Assembly: GCF_009789575.1 (NCBI RefSeq)
Contig: NZ_CP046908.1
Span: 558,001-622,000, forward strand
Reading direction: 5' to 3'
DNA from: Stappia indica
GTDB lineage: Bacteria > Pseudomonadota > Alphaproteobacteria > Rhizobiales > Stappiaceae
Length of the DNA: 64,000 nt
Position 1 is the first letter of the stretch. The number at the start of each line of letters is the position of its first letter. The notes under the pieces were generated by a model. That model was not told the origin of the DNA. It ran no database searches and saw only the letters and a program-made list of their open reading frames with translations. Of this stretch, positions 1-7,137 are shown one piece after another. A program made the position numbers and the translations under genes.

Positions 1-846
1 GAACCAGTTCTGGACGGTGGAATACTTGATCTCGGCATCATCCAGCGCGATCAGCTCGACCACGGCCGCGTGCAGCTGGTTCTCGTCGCGCTGCGGCGCC
101 GTGCAGCCCTCCAGATAGGAGACGTAGGCGCCCTTCTCGGCGATGATCAGCGTGCGCTCGAACTGGCCGGTGTTCTTCTCGTTGATGCGGAAATAGGTCG
201 ACAGCTCCATCGGGCAACGCACGCCCTCCGGCACGTAGACGAAGGATCCGTCGGTGAAGACCGCCGAGTTCAACGTCGCATAGTAGTTGTCGGTGACCGG
301 CACCACGGAGCCGAGATACTTCTTCACCAGCTCGGGATGCTCGCGCAGCGCCTCGGAGATCGAGCAGAAGATGACGCCAGCCTTCTTCAGCTCTTCCTTG
401 AAGGTGGTGACCACCGACACGCTGTCGAACACCGCGTCCACCGCGACGCGGTTCTTCGGCTCGACGCCGGCCAGGATTTCCTGTTCCTGCAGCGGAATGC
501 CGAGCTTCGCGTAGGTCGCCAGCAGCTCCGGGTCGACCTCGTCGAGGCTCTTCGGCCCCGGCGCGGACTTCGGCGCGGAGTAGTAGTAGATGTCGTTGAA
601 ATCGATCTTGGGATACTCGACGCGGGCCCAGGTCGGCTCGGTCATCGTCAGCCAGCGGCGATACGCCTCCAGCCGCCACTCCAGCATCCATTCCGGCTCG
701 CCCTTCTTGGCCGAGATGAAGCGGATGATGTCCTCGTTGAGCCCCTTGGGCGCCTTGTCGGACTCGATATCGGTGATGAAACCGTACTTGTACTGATCCA
801 CATCGATCGACCGGACGCGGTCGATCGTTTCCTGAACTGCAGGCAT
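1..846 (-). CDS. sufB: Fe-S cluster assembly scaffold SufB (C-terminus beyond window)
   Basis: The first 282 codons of SufB are present; the gene runs off the left edge. SufB is the core subunit of the SufBCD scaffold on which iron-sulfur clusters are built in the cytoplasm. The N-terminus reads [20 protein letters not shown], followed by SufB-type segments such as [14 protein letters not shown], a [16 protein letters not shown] stretch and the region [20 protein letters not shown]. The ATG at 846 is preceded by GGAG six bases upstream. It lies 134 bp downstream of, and on the same strand as, a cysteine desulfurase gene, the usual start of the alphaproteobacterial suf operon, so sufC, sufD and sufS are expected further left. 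The operon probably responds to iron through the ICE-like box at 2376-2392. Confidence 0.95.
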   Translation of the reverse strand, partial: MPAVQETIDRVRSIDVDQYKYGFITDIESDKAPKGLNEDIIRFISAKKGEPEWMLEWRLEAYRRWLTMTEPTWARVEYPKIDFNDIYYYSAPKSAPGPKSLDEVDPELLATYAKLGIPLQEQEILAGVEPKNRVAVDAVFDSVSVVTTFKEELKKAGVIFCSISEALREHPELVKKYLGSVVPVTDNYYATLNSAVFTDGSFVYVPEGVRCPMELSTYFRINEKNTGQFERTLIIAEKGAYVSYLEGCTAPQRDENQLHAAVVELIALDDAEIKYSTVQNWF

Positions 847-980
847 GCGTGTCTCCATCCACTGCGGTGTCAAGGACCGCGGGTTGTCGCACTATGTAAT
901 GGGCGCGGCCACCGGCCGCCCCCGGGTCTTGGCGGGGGCACAGGCTGCGCCCCCTTTCGGTCTTGCTGGTCCGGATCCCG

Positions 981-2168
981 TCAGGCGGCGCGTCCCGCGC
1001 CTGCCTGCCTGATCCGTCCCGATATCCGCCGCCATGCGGCAAGAAACTGTTCGATCTCCTCCGGCGCGGTCTCGCGCCCGAGGCTGATCCTGATGGCGCC
1101 CCGCGCCAGGTCCTTGTCTATGCCCATCGCCGACAGCACCGGCGACACGCCGACCTTGCCGCTCGAACAGGCCGACCCGGACGACACCGCGATCCCCTCC
1201 AGGTCGAGGGCGATCAGCGCGGTCTCCGCTGCCACGCCCGGCACGGCGAAGCAGCTGGTATTGGCGAGCCGCGGCGCATCGGCGCCGAACACCACCGTGT
1301 CAGCCCATATATGGCGAAGCTCGCGCTCCATGCCATCCCGAAGGGCCCGAATTTCATCCCACCCAACCAGTTCCGCCGCGGCCTGTTCCGCTGCGAGGCC
1401 GAAACCGGCGATCGCCGCGACATTCTCCGTGCCCGCACGGCGCCAGTTTTCCTGTCCGCCGCCGGTGAGCAAGGGGGCCGGGTGCAACCCTGCCCTGCGC
1501 ACCACGATCGCACCCGCACCCTGCGGGCCGCCGATCTTGTGGGCCGAGAGCGCCAGGCTGTCGGCACCCCAGGCCTCCATGTCGATGGCGATGCGGCCTG
1601 CCGCCTGCACGCCGTCCACATGCAGCACCGCGTCGCTGCCCTTGAGCGCCGCCGAAATCTCGCTCAGCGGCTGCAGCACGCCGGTCTCGTTGTTGGCGGC
1701 CATCACCGCCACCAGCACGCTCTCGCCCGCCGCCGTCAGCTCCGCGACCCGCGCGGCAAGCGCCGCCGGATCGACAAGCCCCCGGCCGTCGACCGGCACG
1801 CTTTCGCGCGCTTCGGCCGGAAAGCGCCCGCCGGCCGCAACCGAGGGATGCTCGCTCGCCGCAACCAGCAGCCGGGTGAACCGCCGCTCGCCGCGCCCGT
1901 CCTTCCAGACCGGCGACAGCGCCGTCACGTTCGCCTCGGTGGCGCCGCAGGTGAAGCTGACCTGCGCGCCCGGAACCCCGCACAGCCGGGCGACCTGCGC
2001 CCGCGCCGTCTCGATCGCGCCCCGCGCCCGCCGTCCGGGTCCGTGCACCGAGGACGCATTTCCCGTGCGCATCAGCACGCGGCAGACGAGCTCGGCCACC
2101 TGCGGACGCAGAGGCGCCCCGGCATTGTGGTCGAGATAGATGTCCGTCCGTGACGTCATGACCGTCAT
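981..2168 (-). CDS. Cysteine desulfurase, NifS/IscS-like, first gene of the suf operon
   Basis: This 395-residue PLP enzyme takes sulfur from L-cysteine, giving alanine and an enzyme persulfide that feeds Fe-S cluster assembly. The N-terminus has the class V aminotransferase opening IYLDHNAGAPL. The Schiff-base lysine sits in LSAHKIGGPQGAG, and the persulfide cysteine in SSGSACSSGKVG near residue 330, the NifS/IscS (group I) pattern. The ATG at 2168 follows a GGCGGAG ribosome site; an ATG at 2159 is an alternative, and the longer frame to 2201 adds a non-conserved Arg-rich tail. It precedes sufB, the order typical of rhizobia, so sulfur delivery to SufBCD is the likely role. The neighbouring literature uses several gene names, so none is assigned. 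Confidence 0.93.
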   Translation of the reverse strand: MTVMTSRTDIYLDHNAGAPLRPQVAELVCRVLMRTGNASSVHGPGRRARGAIETARAQVARLCGVPGAQVSFTCGATEANVTALSPVWKDGRGERRFTRLLVAASEHPSVAAGGRFPAEARESVPVDGRGLVDPAALAARVAELTAAGESVLVAVMAANNETGVLQPLSEISAALKGSDAVLHVDGVQAAGRIAIDMEAWGADSLALSAHKIGGPQGAGAIVVRRAGLHPAPLLTGGGQENWRRAGTENVAAIAGFGLAAEQAAAELVGWDEIRALRDGMERELRHIWADTVVFGADAPRLANTSCFAVPGVAAETALIALDLEGIAVSSGSACSSGKVGVSPVLSAMGIDKDLARGAIRISLGRETAPEEIEQFLAAWRRISGRIRQAGAGRAA

Positions 2169-2239
2169 ATGTCTCCGCCGGAACCGCCCTGCCCGGCCCA
2201 TTCGACCGACAAAACCGCTCCTGACCGCTTCTACCGCGA

Positions 2240-2257
2240 TGCAATTCTTGCAATTCC
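2240..2257. repeat. 9-bp direct repeat in the suf promoter region
   Basis: TGCAATTCT at 2240-2248 is followed immediately by TGCAATTCC at 2249-2257, about 70-90 bp upstream of the cysteine desulfurase start. It could be a half-site pair for a regulator; no known consensus is recognised. Confidence 0.4.
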
Positions 2258-2375
2258 GCGTGGAGATCGGTTTAAGACATCCCTATATACCACGCTGGCC
2301 GGACGGACAGATCGACACGACTGGTCGACCGGGCCGCCGACGTGAACCGGTCGAGATGCGGCACCCGCCGTCAAC

Positions 2376-2392
2376 TTTCGAACGATTCTAAA
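2376..2392. promoter_or_regulatory. ICE-like box (putative Irr site) between suf operon and hydrolase
   Basis: TTTCGAACGATTCTAAA matches the iron control element TTTAGAANNNTTCTAAA bound by the haem-responsive regulator Irr, with one mismatch. It lies in the 354-bp divergent spacer (2169-2522), 207 bp from the cysteine desulfurase start and 130 bp from the hydrolase start. Suf operons of rhizobia are known members of the iron regulons (Irr, RirA/IscR-type), so control of suf is the natural reading. Function is inferred from the match and the context. Confidence 0.65.
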
Positions 2393-2522
2393 GAAGTTGT
2401 AGGAAGCAGGGCCATCCGAGTCAAGCCGGACTAAGCAATAGCCCTGAGTTTCGCAACCTTTCGCGACCCCGGTACGCGGCAACCGCAGTTAAGGAACGAA
2501 TACCCCATGAACGAGGTGGTCC

Positions 2523-3179
2523 ATGCCTGAAGTGATTTTCAACGGTCCGGCCGGCCGGATCGAAGGCCGCTTTCAGCCGGCAAAATCGCGGACGGCGCCC
2601 ATCGCCCTGATCCTGCATCTGCATCCGCAGTTCGGCGGGACGATGAACAACCAGATCGTCTATCAGCTCTATTACATGTTCGCGAAGCGCGGCTTCGCCG
2701 TCCTGCGGTTCAACTTCCGCGGCGTCGGGCGCAGCCAGGGCTCCTTCGACCATGGCCAGGGCGAGCTGTCTGACGCCGCTGCCGCGCTCGACTGGGTCCA
2801 GACGGTGCATCCCGACGCGCGCTCCTGCTGGATCGCCGGCTTCTCCTTCGGCGCCTGGATCGGCATGCAGCTCCTGATGCGCCGCCCGGAGGTGGAAGGC
2901 TTCATCTCCGCCGCCCCGCCGGCCAACCTGCACGACTTCTCGTTCCTGGCGCCGTGCCCCTCCTCCGGCCTCATCGTCCATGGCGATGCCGACAAGGTGG
3001 TGCCGTCCAAGGACGTCCAGACTCTGGTCGACAAGCTCAAGACGCAGAAGGGCATCGTGATCGACCACAAGGTCATCCCGGGCGCCAACCACTTCTTCGA
3101 GAACCACATGGACGAGCTGATGGCCGAGTGCGGCTCCTATCTCGACAAGCGCCTCGGCGTCACAAGCGAGATCGCCTGA
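2523..3179 (+). CDS. Alpha/beta hydrolase, divergent from the suf operon
   Basis: A 218-residue single-domain alpha/beta hydrolase without a signal peptide, so cytoplasmic. The nucleophile elbow is GFSFG near residue 100, the acid is in HGDADKVVP and the histidine in GANHFF, so the catalytic triad looks complete. HLHPQFGGTMNN near residue 35 is the oxyanion-side segment typical of this small family, and RFNFRGVGRSQG follows it. The ATG at 2523 has GAGGTGG just upstream. The family is common in alphaproteobacteria and its substrate is unknown. It shares an intergenic region with the suf operon; whether it shares iron control is not shown. A terminator follows. Confidence 0.85.
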   Translation: MPEVIFNGPAGRIEGRFQPAKSRTAPIALILHLHPQFGGTMNNQIVYQLYYMFAKRGFAVLRFNFRGVGRSQGSFDHGQGELSDAAAALDWVQTVHPDARSCWIAGFSFGAWIGMQLLMRRPEVEGFISAAPPANLHDFSFLAPCPSSGLIVHGDADKVVPSKDVQTLVDKLKTQKGIVIDHKVIPGANHFFENHMDELMAECGSYLDKRLGVTSEIA

Positions 3180-3205
3180 CCGCATCGACGGTCTCCAGAC
3201 CCTTG

Positions 3206-3234
3206 AAACGCCGGCCCTTTTGGCCGGCGTTTTC
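3206..3234 (+). terminator. Rho-independent terminator after the hydrolase gene
   Basis: An 11-bp stem AAACGCCGGCC / GGCCGGCGTTT with loop CTTTT ends in a short T run. It starts 26 bp after the stop codon of the hydrolase gene. Confidence 0.85.
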
Positions 3235-3305
3235 GTATTCCCTTCCCCGCCGGCGGCCCGCCCGGCTATAAGCCGCAGCAACCGCCACCACGCAGGACAG
3301 CGCCC

Positions 3306-3995
3306 ATGACCACGCCCGCCTCCACGCCCGCTCTGGTCTTCGATCTCGACGGCACCCTGGTCGACACCCGCCACGACCTTGCCGCTGCGCTCAACGCGGT
3401 GATGCGCGAGGAAGGCCTGTCCGGCGTCGAGATCGAGACGCTCGGCCACCTGTTCGGCGTCGGCGCCCGGCCGATGATCGCCAAGGCCCTGTGGGCCAAC
3501 GGCATCCCCGATCCCGATCCGGCCGAGATCGAGCGGCTCTACCTGCGCTTCATCGCCTTCTACACCGCCGACATCGCCGGCCTCAGCCGGCCGTTCCCCG
3601 GCATCCACGAGGCGCTGGAGACGGCCCGCAAGGACGGATGGCGGCTGGCCGTGTGCACCAACAAGTCGGAGCCGATCGCCCGCCAGCTGCTGGACCACCT
3701 GAAGATGCTGGATCTGTTCGACTCGCTGGTCGGCGGCGACACGTTCGCTCGGCCGAAGCCGGACGCCGCCCCGGTGCTGGGCGCGGTCGAGCGCGCCGGC
3801 GCGCGCCTTGCCGGCTCGGTGATGATCGGCGACAGCAAGACCGACATCGACGCGGCCCGCGCCGCCGGCATCCCGGTCGTCGCCGTCACCTTCGGCTACA
3901 CCGCCGTGCCGGTGCGCGAGCTCTCGCCCGACGCGGTGATCGATCATTTCGACGAGTTGCATCCGGCCCTGGCGGGACTTCCCGGCCTGCGCTGA
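3306..3995 (+). CDS. gph: Phosphoglycolate phosphatase (HAD superfamily)
   Basis: A 229-residue HAD hydrolase expected to dephosphorylate 2-phosphoglycolate, a product of oxidative DNA-end damage (and of Rubisco, not seen here). HAD motif I is FDLDGTLVDT (residues 12-21, nucleophile and acid Asp), motif II is the CTNKS segment near residue 120, and the motif III/IV region reads GDSKTDIDAARAAG. An alpha-helical cap lies between motifs I and II. Length and cap type fit Gph; a related sugar-phosphate phosphatase cannot be excluded. It stands as a single gene, with AGGA about eight bases before the ATG. Confidence 0.85.
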   Translation: MTTPASTPALVFDLDGTLVDTRHDLAAALNAVMREEGLSGVEIETLGHLFGVGARPMIAKALWANGIPDPDPAEIERLYLRFIAFYTADIAGLSRPFPGIHEALETARKDGWRLAVCTNKSEPIARQLLDHLKMLDLFDSLVGGDTFARPKPDAAPVLGAVERAGARLAGSVMIGDSKTDIDAARAAGIPVVAVTFGYTAVPVRELSPDAVIDHFDELHPALAGLPGLR

Positions 3996-4027
3996 GCGCG
4001 GCACGGTAGGCGAAAAGCTCCGGCCGT

Positions 4028-5164
4028 TCAGAAGTCGGTCAAAAGCCGCGACCAGCTCTCCGAGGACAGGCCTTCCGCATAAACGAGGTCCTGGTCCAGC
4101 GCCCGGTGCAGGGCCGGCAACCGCCCGGCGATGCAGAAGAAGCCGCGGTGGCGGAAACTCATGTGCTTTTGCGCCTGCAGCGCGTGCATGAGGAAGGGCT
4201 GGGTCATCCCGCGCGCCTCGCAATAGCCCTGCCGGTCCAGATCGGCCAGCAGCGCGGCAACGCTCTCGCGCTCGCGTCCTTCCAGGCACAGGAGATTGAG
4301 CACGCTGGCCCGCCCCCGGCCCACGCCGCAATAGGCGGCGGCACCGACGGTCGCACCGCTCGTGTCGCGCATCAGGGCGAAGTTCAGCGGCCCGAGCGAG
4401 GGATTCGCCGCGACCATACGCGACAGCCAGGCGAATTCGGACGGGTCCCAGTCCGGATGGATGCTGAAACGGCCGAACATCGGCCGCGTCTCGACCAGAA
4501 ACTGCGTTGCGCCCACCTGCTCCACCGTCATGCCGTCCGGCATGTGCGCCACCAGGAGCGGACGATGGCGCCGCGCGCCCTCATCGAGCAGGCCGAGCGG
4601 CGACAGCAGCAACGCACCGGCCTCGCCCCGCAGGCTGCGATGCAGGCGCCTTGCGCAGGCGCTCAGAGGGCGGAAGACCCGGCACCATTCCAGGCTCTGG
4701 ATCGGCAGGATCCGCCCGCCGCCCGTCTTCCAGTGGGTGGCGCTGGCATCCGAGGCCGTATCGGAAAACAGGAAGTCGTGGCGTTTCGCCCGAAAGTGCC
4801 GCGACAGGCAGGCCGCCCCTCGTGCGCCCGTCTCGCCGACGGCCATGAAGTTGCACAGGAGCCGCGCCGTCACCGGCTGCCCGTCGACGCGAAACCGCAG
4901 CGGCACGCAGAGAATCGCCGCACTGAGTTCGCCCGCTTCGTTTTCGTAGACCTGGCTGCCGATCTCCGGGGCGAGCTGCGGATGGCCGAAACAGAACGCC
5001 TCCAGATAGGCCTCGAGTCCCGGCGCGATGCGCCCGCCCCGGAAGGCGCTGGCGAACATCGCGGCGACGGCGCCGAGATCCCGCCGCTCCATGGGGCGGC
5101 TGGAGTGTTGCATCGCATCCCGCAACATCTTGCTGGTCCTGGCGATCTGTCCGTGCATCCGCAA
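4028..5164 (-). CDS. Putative GNAT-type N-acyltransferase
   Basis: The protein has about 378 residues. The N-terminal part (SSRPMERRDLGAVAAMFASA) resembles the entry to a GNAT domain, and the layout suggests two acyl-CoA N-acyltransferase-like folds (about 25-170 and 220-370). No clear acetyl-CoA P-loop (Q/RxxGxG/A) was found, so the activity is uncertain. The chosen start is a TTG at 5164 with AGAGGG six bases upstream; ATGs at 5158, 5113 and 5092 are alternatives. Proteins of this type often act in cell-envelope or exopolysaccharide contexts, but no such genes lie beside it. The substrate is unknown. Confidence 0.6.
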   Translation of the reverse strand: MRMHGQIARTSKMLRDAMQHSSRPMERRDLGAVAAMFASAFRGGRIAPGLEAYLEAFCFGHPQLAPEIGSQVYENEAGELSAAILCVPLRFRVDGQPVTARLLCNFMAVGETGARGAACLSRHFRAKRHDFLFSDTASDASATHWKTGGGRILPIQSLEWCRVFRPLSACARRLHRSLRGEAGALLLSPLGLLDEGARRHRPLLVAHMPDGMTVEQVGATQFLVETRPMFGRFSIHPDWDPSEFAWLSRMVAANPSLGPLNFALMRDTSGATVGAAAYCGVGRGRASVLNLLCLEGRERESVAALLADLDRQGYCEARGMTQPFLMHALQAQKHMSFRHRGFFCIAGRLPALHRALDQDLVYAEGLSSESWSRLLTDF

Positions 5165-5399
5165 GCTGTACCCTCTTTGCGCCCAGTCTGGCGCAGCAGG
5201 CTTGCAGGAGGCTTTACGGACCGGCGGAAAAGGCAGCTCTTCCGGGAAAAAGCGCGCAACTGGTAAACCGGATGCGAACGCTGCAAACTTACGCTAGGTG
5301 AGATCGCCCGCAACCGCCGTCTTCCCTGTCAGGAATGCGGGTGCCGGACGCGCGTCGCGCTGTCGGCGGGTGCTTGGCTGGTCGTGCGGGAAGGAATGG

Positions 5400-5471
5400 T
5401 GGGCGATACTGGGATTGAACCAGTGACCTTTCCGGTGTGAACGGAACGCTCTCCCGCTGAGCTAATCGCCC
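5400..5471 (-). tRNA. tRNA-Val (CAC)
   Basis: A full cloverleaf folds on the minus strand: acceptor GGGCGAT/ATCGCCC, D-arm GCTC/GAGC, anticodon stem TTCCG/CGGAA with loop TTCACAC (anticodon CAC), and T-arm ACTGG/CCAGT with TTCAATC. CCA is not encoded. Confidence 0.95.
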
Positions 5472-5764
5472 ATGGCCTGTCGGCTGGTGAGGGGTATCTA
5501 AAGGAGCCGACCGACTTGCGCAAGGCGGAATTTGGTCCCCTGTGGATTTTGCGGTGGAAGCGATGTCGCGCCCGCGCATCGTCATGACGTTTTGTTGACG
5601 CCGCCCGGCTTTATTTCATGCGTGTCGGCACATTTTCGCCATACATGTATTCGCCGCCGTTTTTATTTGACAAGCATGTTGCGCGAACACAGACTGACCG
5701 AAATTAAAAGCAAAAACCTTCCAATGATCTAGGGGGACCGCCCCTCACAGCTCGGGCACAGCGC

Positions 5765-6805
5765 ATGGCAGACCAGGCCGCATCCACCGAACAGCAGACG
5801 GTGGCCCTCATCCTTCTCGATCAGTTCTCGCTGATCGCCTTCACCTCGACCATCGAGCCGATCCGCATTGCCAACCGGGTGCTGGGGCAGGAGTTCTATT
5901 CCTGGAAGACCTATTCGGTCGACGGCAATCCGGTGCAGGCCAGCAACGGCTGCCATGTCTCCGTGCAGGGCTCGATCAACGACCTGGACGACGCCGACAT
6001 CACCCTGATCTGTTCCGGCGTCGACGTGGAGCGCGTGCCGCTGCCGAAGGAACTCGGCACCAAGCTGCGCAAGCTGAATGCGCGCGGGCGCACCTATGGC
6101 GCGGTCTGCACCGGCTCCTACGTGCTGGCACGCTACCACCTTCTCGACGGGCGCCGCTGCACGATCCACTGGGAGAACCTGCGCTCCTTCCGCGAGGAAT
6201 TTCCGGAGATCGAGGTCTCCGGCGACCTCTTCGCCATCGACCGCAACTGCATCACATGCGCCGGCGGCATGGCCGCGCTCGACATGATGCTGCGCGTCAT
6301 CGCCATCCAGCACGGCGCCTATCTGGCGCACGAGGTGGCCGAGGTCGCGCTCTACCAGAACATGCGCTCGGGCGAGAGCGCGCAGCGCCACGACCTGGAA
6401 AGCCGCACCGGCATTTCCAACGTCAAGATCCTCGACGCCATCCGCATCATGGACCTGCATATCGAGGATCCGCTGTCCTGCCAGCAGCTGGCGATGACCG
6501 TGAATCTCAGCCCGCGCCAGCTCGAACGGCTGTTCCGCCGCCATTTCGACTGCACGCCGGGCCAATACTATCTCAAGCTGCGGCTGGAGACGGCGCGCGA
6601 CCTGCTGCGGCGGACCAATCGTCCGGTGCTCGACGTCGCCATCGCCTGCGGCTTCGCCTCCACCTCGCATTTCACCAAGTGCTACCGCGAACGCTACAAC
6701 TGCACACCGACGGAGGAGCGCCAGTCCTATTTCTGGGCCCAGGGAGGACGCAAGCAGGCCGCCCGCATCGTCGCCCCCGCGCCGCAGCTCGCGAACTCTC
6801 GCTAG
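5765..6805 (+). CDS. GlxA-family transcriptional regulator (DJ-1/PfpI-like plus AraC HTH)
   Basis: This 346-residue regulator has an N-terminal amidotransferase-like (DJ-1/PfpI) domain (about 10-195) and a C-terminal AraC/XylS DNA-binding domain (about 225-330, with LSPRQLERLFRRHF and VAIACGFASTSHFTKCYRE). The segment GAVCTGSYVLA carries the cysteine at the nucleophile-elbow position, and TIHWENL follows it. The closest familiar relatives are GbdR/CdhR-type activators of glycine betaine and carnitine catabolism in Pseudomonas, but no betaine genes adjoin it, so the ligand is unknown. The 292-bp stretch upstream contains TTGACA near 5659, a possible -35. Confidence 0.88.
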   Translation: MADQAASTEQQTVALILLDQFSLIAFTSTIEPIRIANRVLGQEFYSWKTYSVDGNPVQASNGCHVSVQGSINDLDDADITLICSGVDVERVPLPKELGTKLRKLNARGRTYGAVCTGSYVLARYHLLDGRRCTIHWENLRSFREEFPEIEVSGDLFAIDRNCITCAGGMAALDMMLRVIAIQHGAYLAHEVAEVALYQNMRSGESAQRHDLESRTGISNVKILDAIRIMDLHIEDPLSCQQLAMTVNLSPRQLERLFRRHFDCTPGQYYLKLRLETARDLLRRTNRPVLDVAIACGFASTSHFTKCYRERYNCTPTEERQSYFWAQGGRKQAARIVAPAPQLANSR

Positions 6806-7137
6806 CGCGCCCCTGCTGCATCGCAGTAGAAAAGTCCGACCCGCGCCAGCCCCCCCCCCCCGCGCCGGTCGGTCAAGATACCGCCGCGCCCGCCTGCGGC
6901 CGCACGATGAGACTGCCGCCAGCAACCGGCCGGCGCCTTCGACATGCCCGCATCCGGTTCCCTGCGCCCGGGACCTGACGCCAGGTTTGCCGTTCCTTGG
7001 CTGTGCAAACCTTCAGTCGGTGGAGAACTCGGCATTTCTTGCAGTTATGCAAGACACATTAACGTTTGCACGATTAGGGTCTTTGCCGAGTTTACGGACC
7101 GTATGTCGGATTCGTTGCGGGAGACGAGCGCCTGATT
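6806..7137. promoter_or_regulatory. 332-bp intergenic region with C12 tract and inverted repeats
   Basis: No gene is seen. A run of 12 C residues lies at 6850-6861. An inverted repeat GGTTTGC (6984-6990) / GCAAACC (7005-7011) is followed by the near-palindrome TTGCAGTTATGCAA at 7039-7052 and another TTTGCA at 7075-7080. These sit 60-155 bp upstream of the EIIC-EAL gene and are candidate operators for it; the binding factor is unknown. Confidence 0.45.

Noticed and set aside
38-1042. Long open frames antisense or out of frame to sufB, aap, dpp, tct and other genes
   Set aside because: They are Arg/Ala/Pro-rich translations typical of shadow frames in GC-rich DNA, with no motifs, and each overlaps a confidently identified gene.
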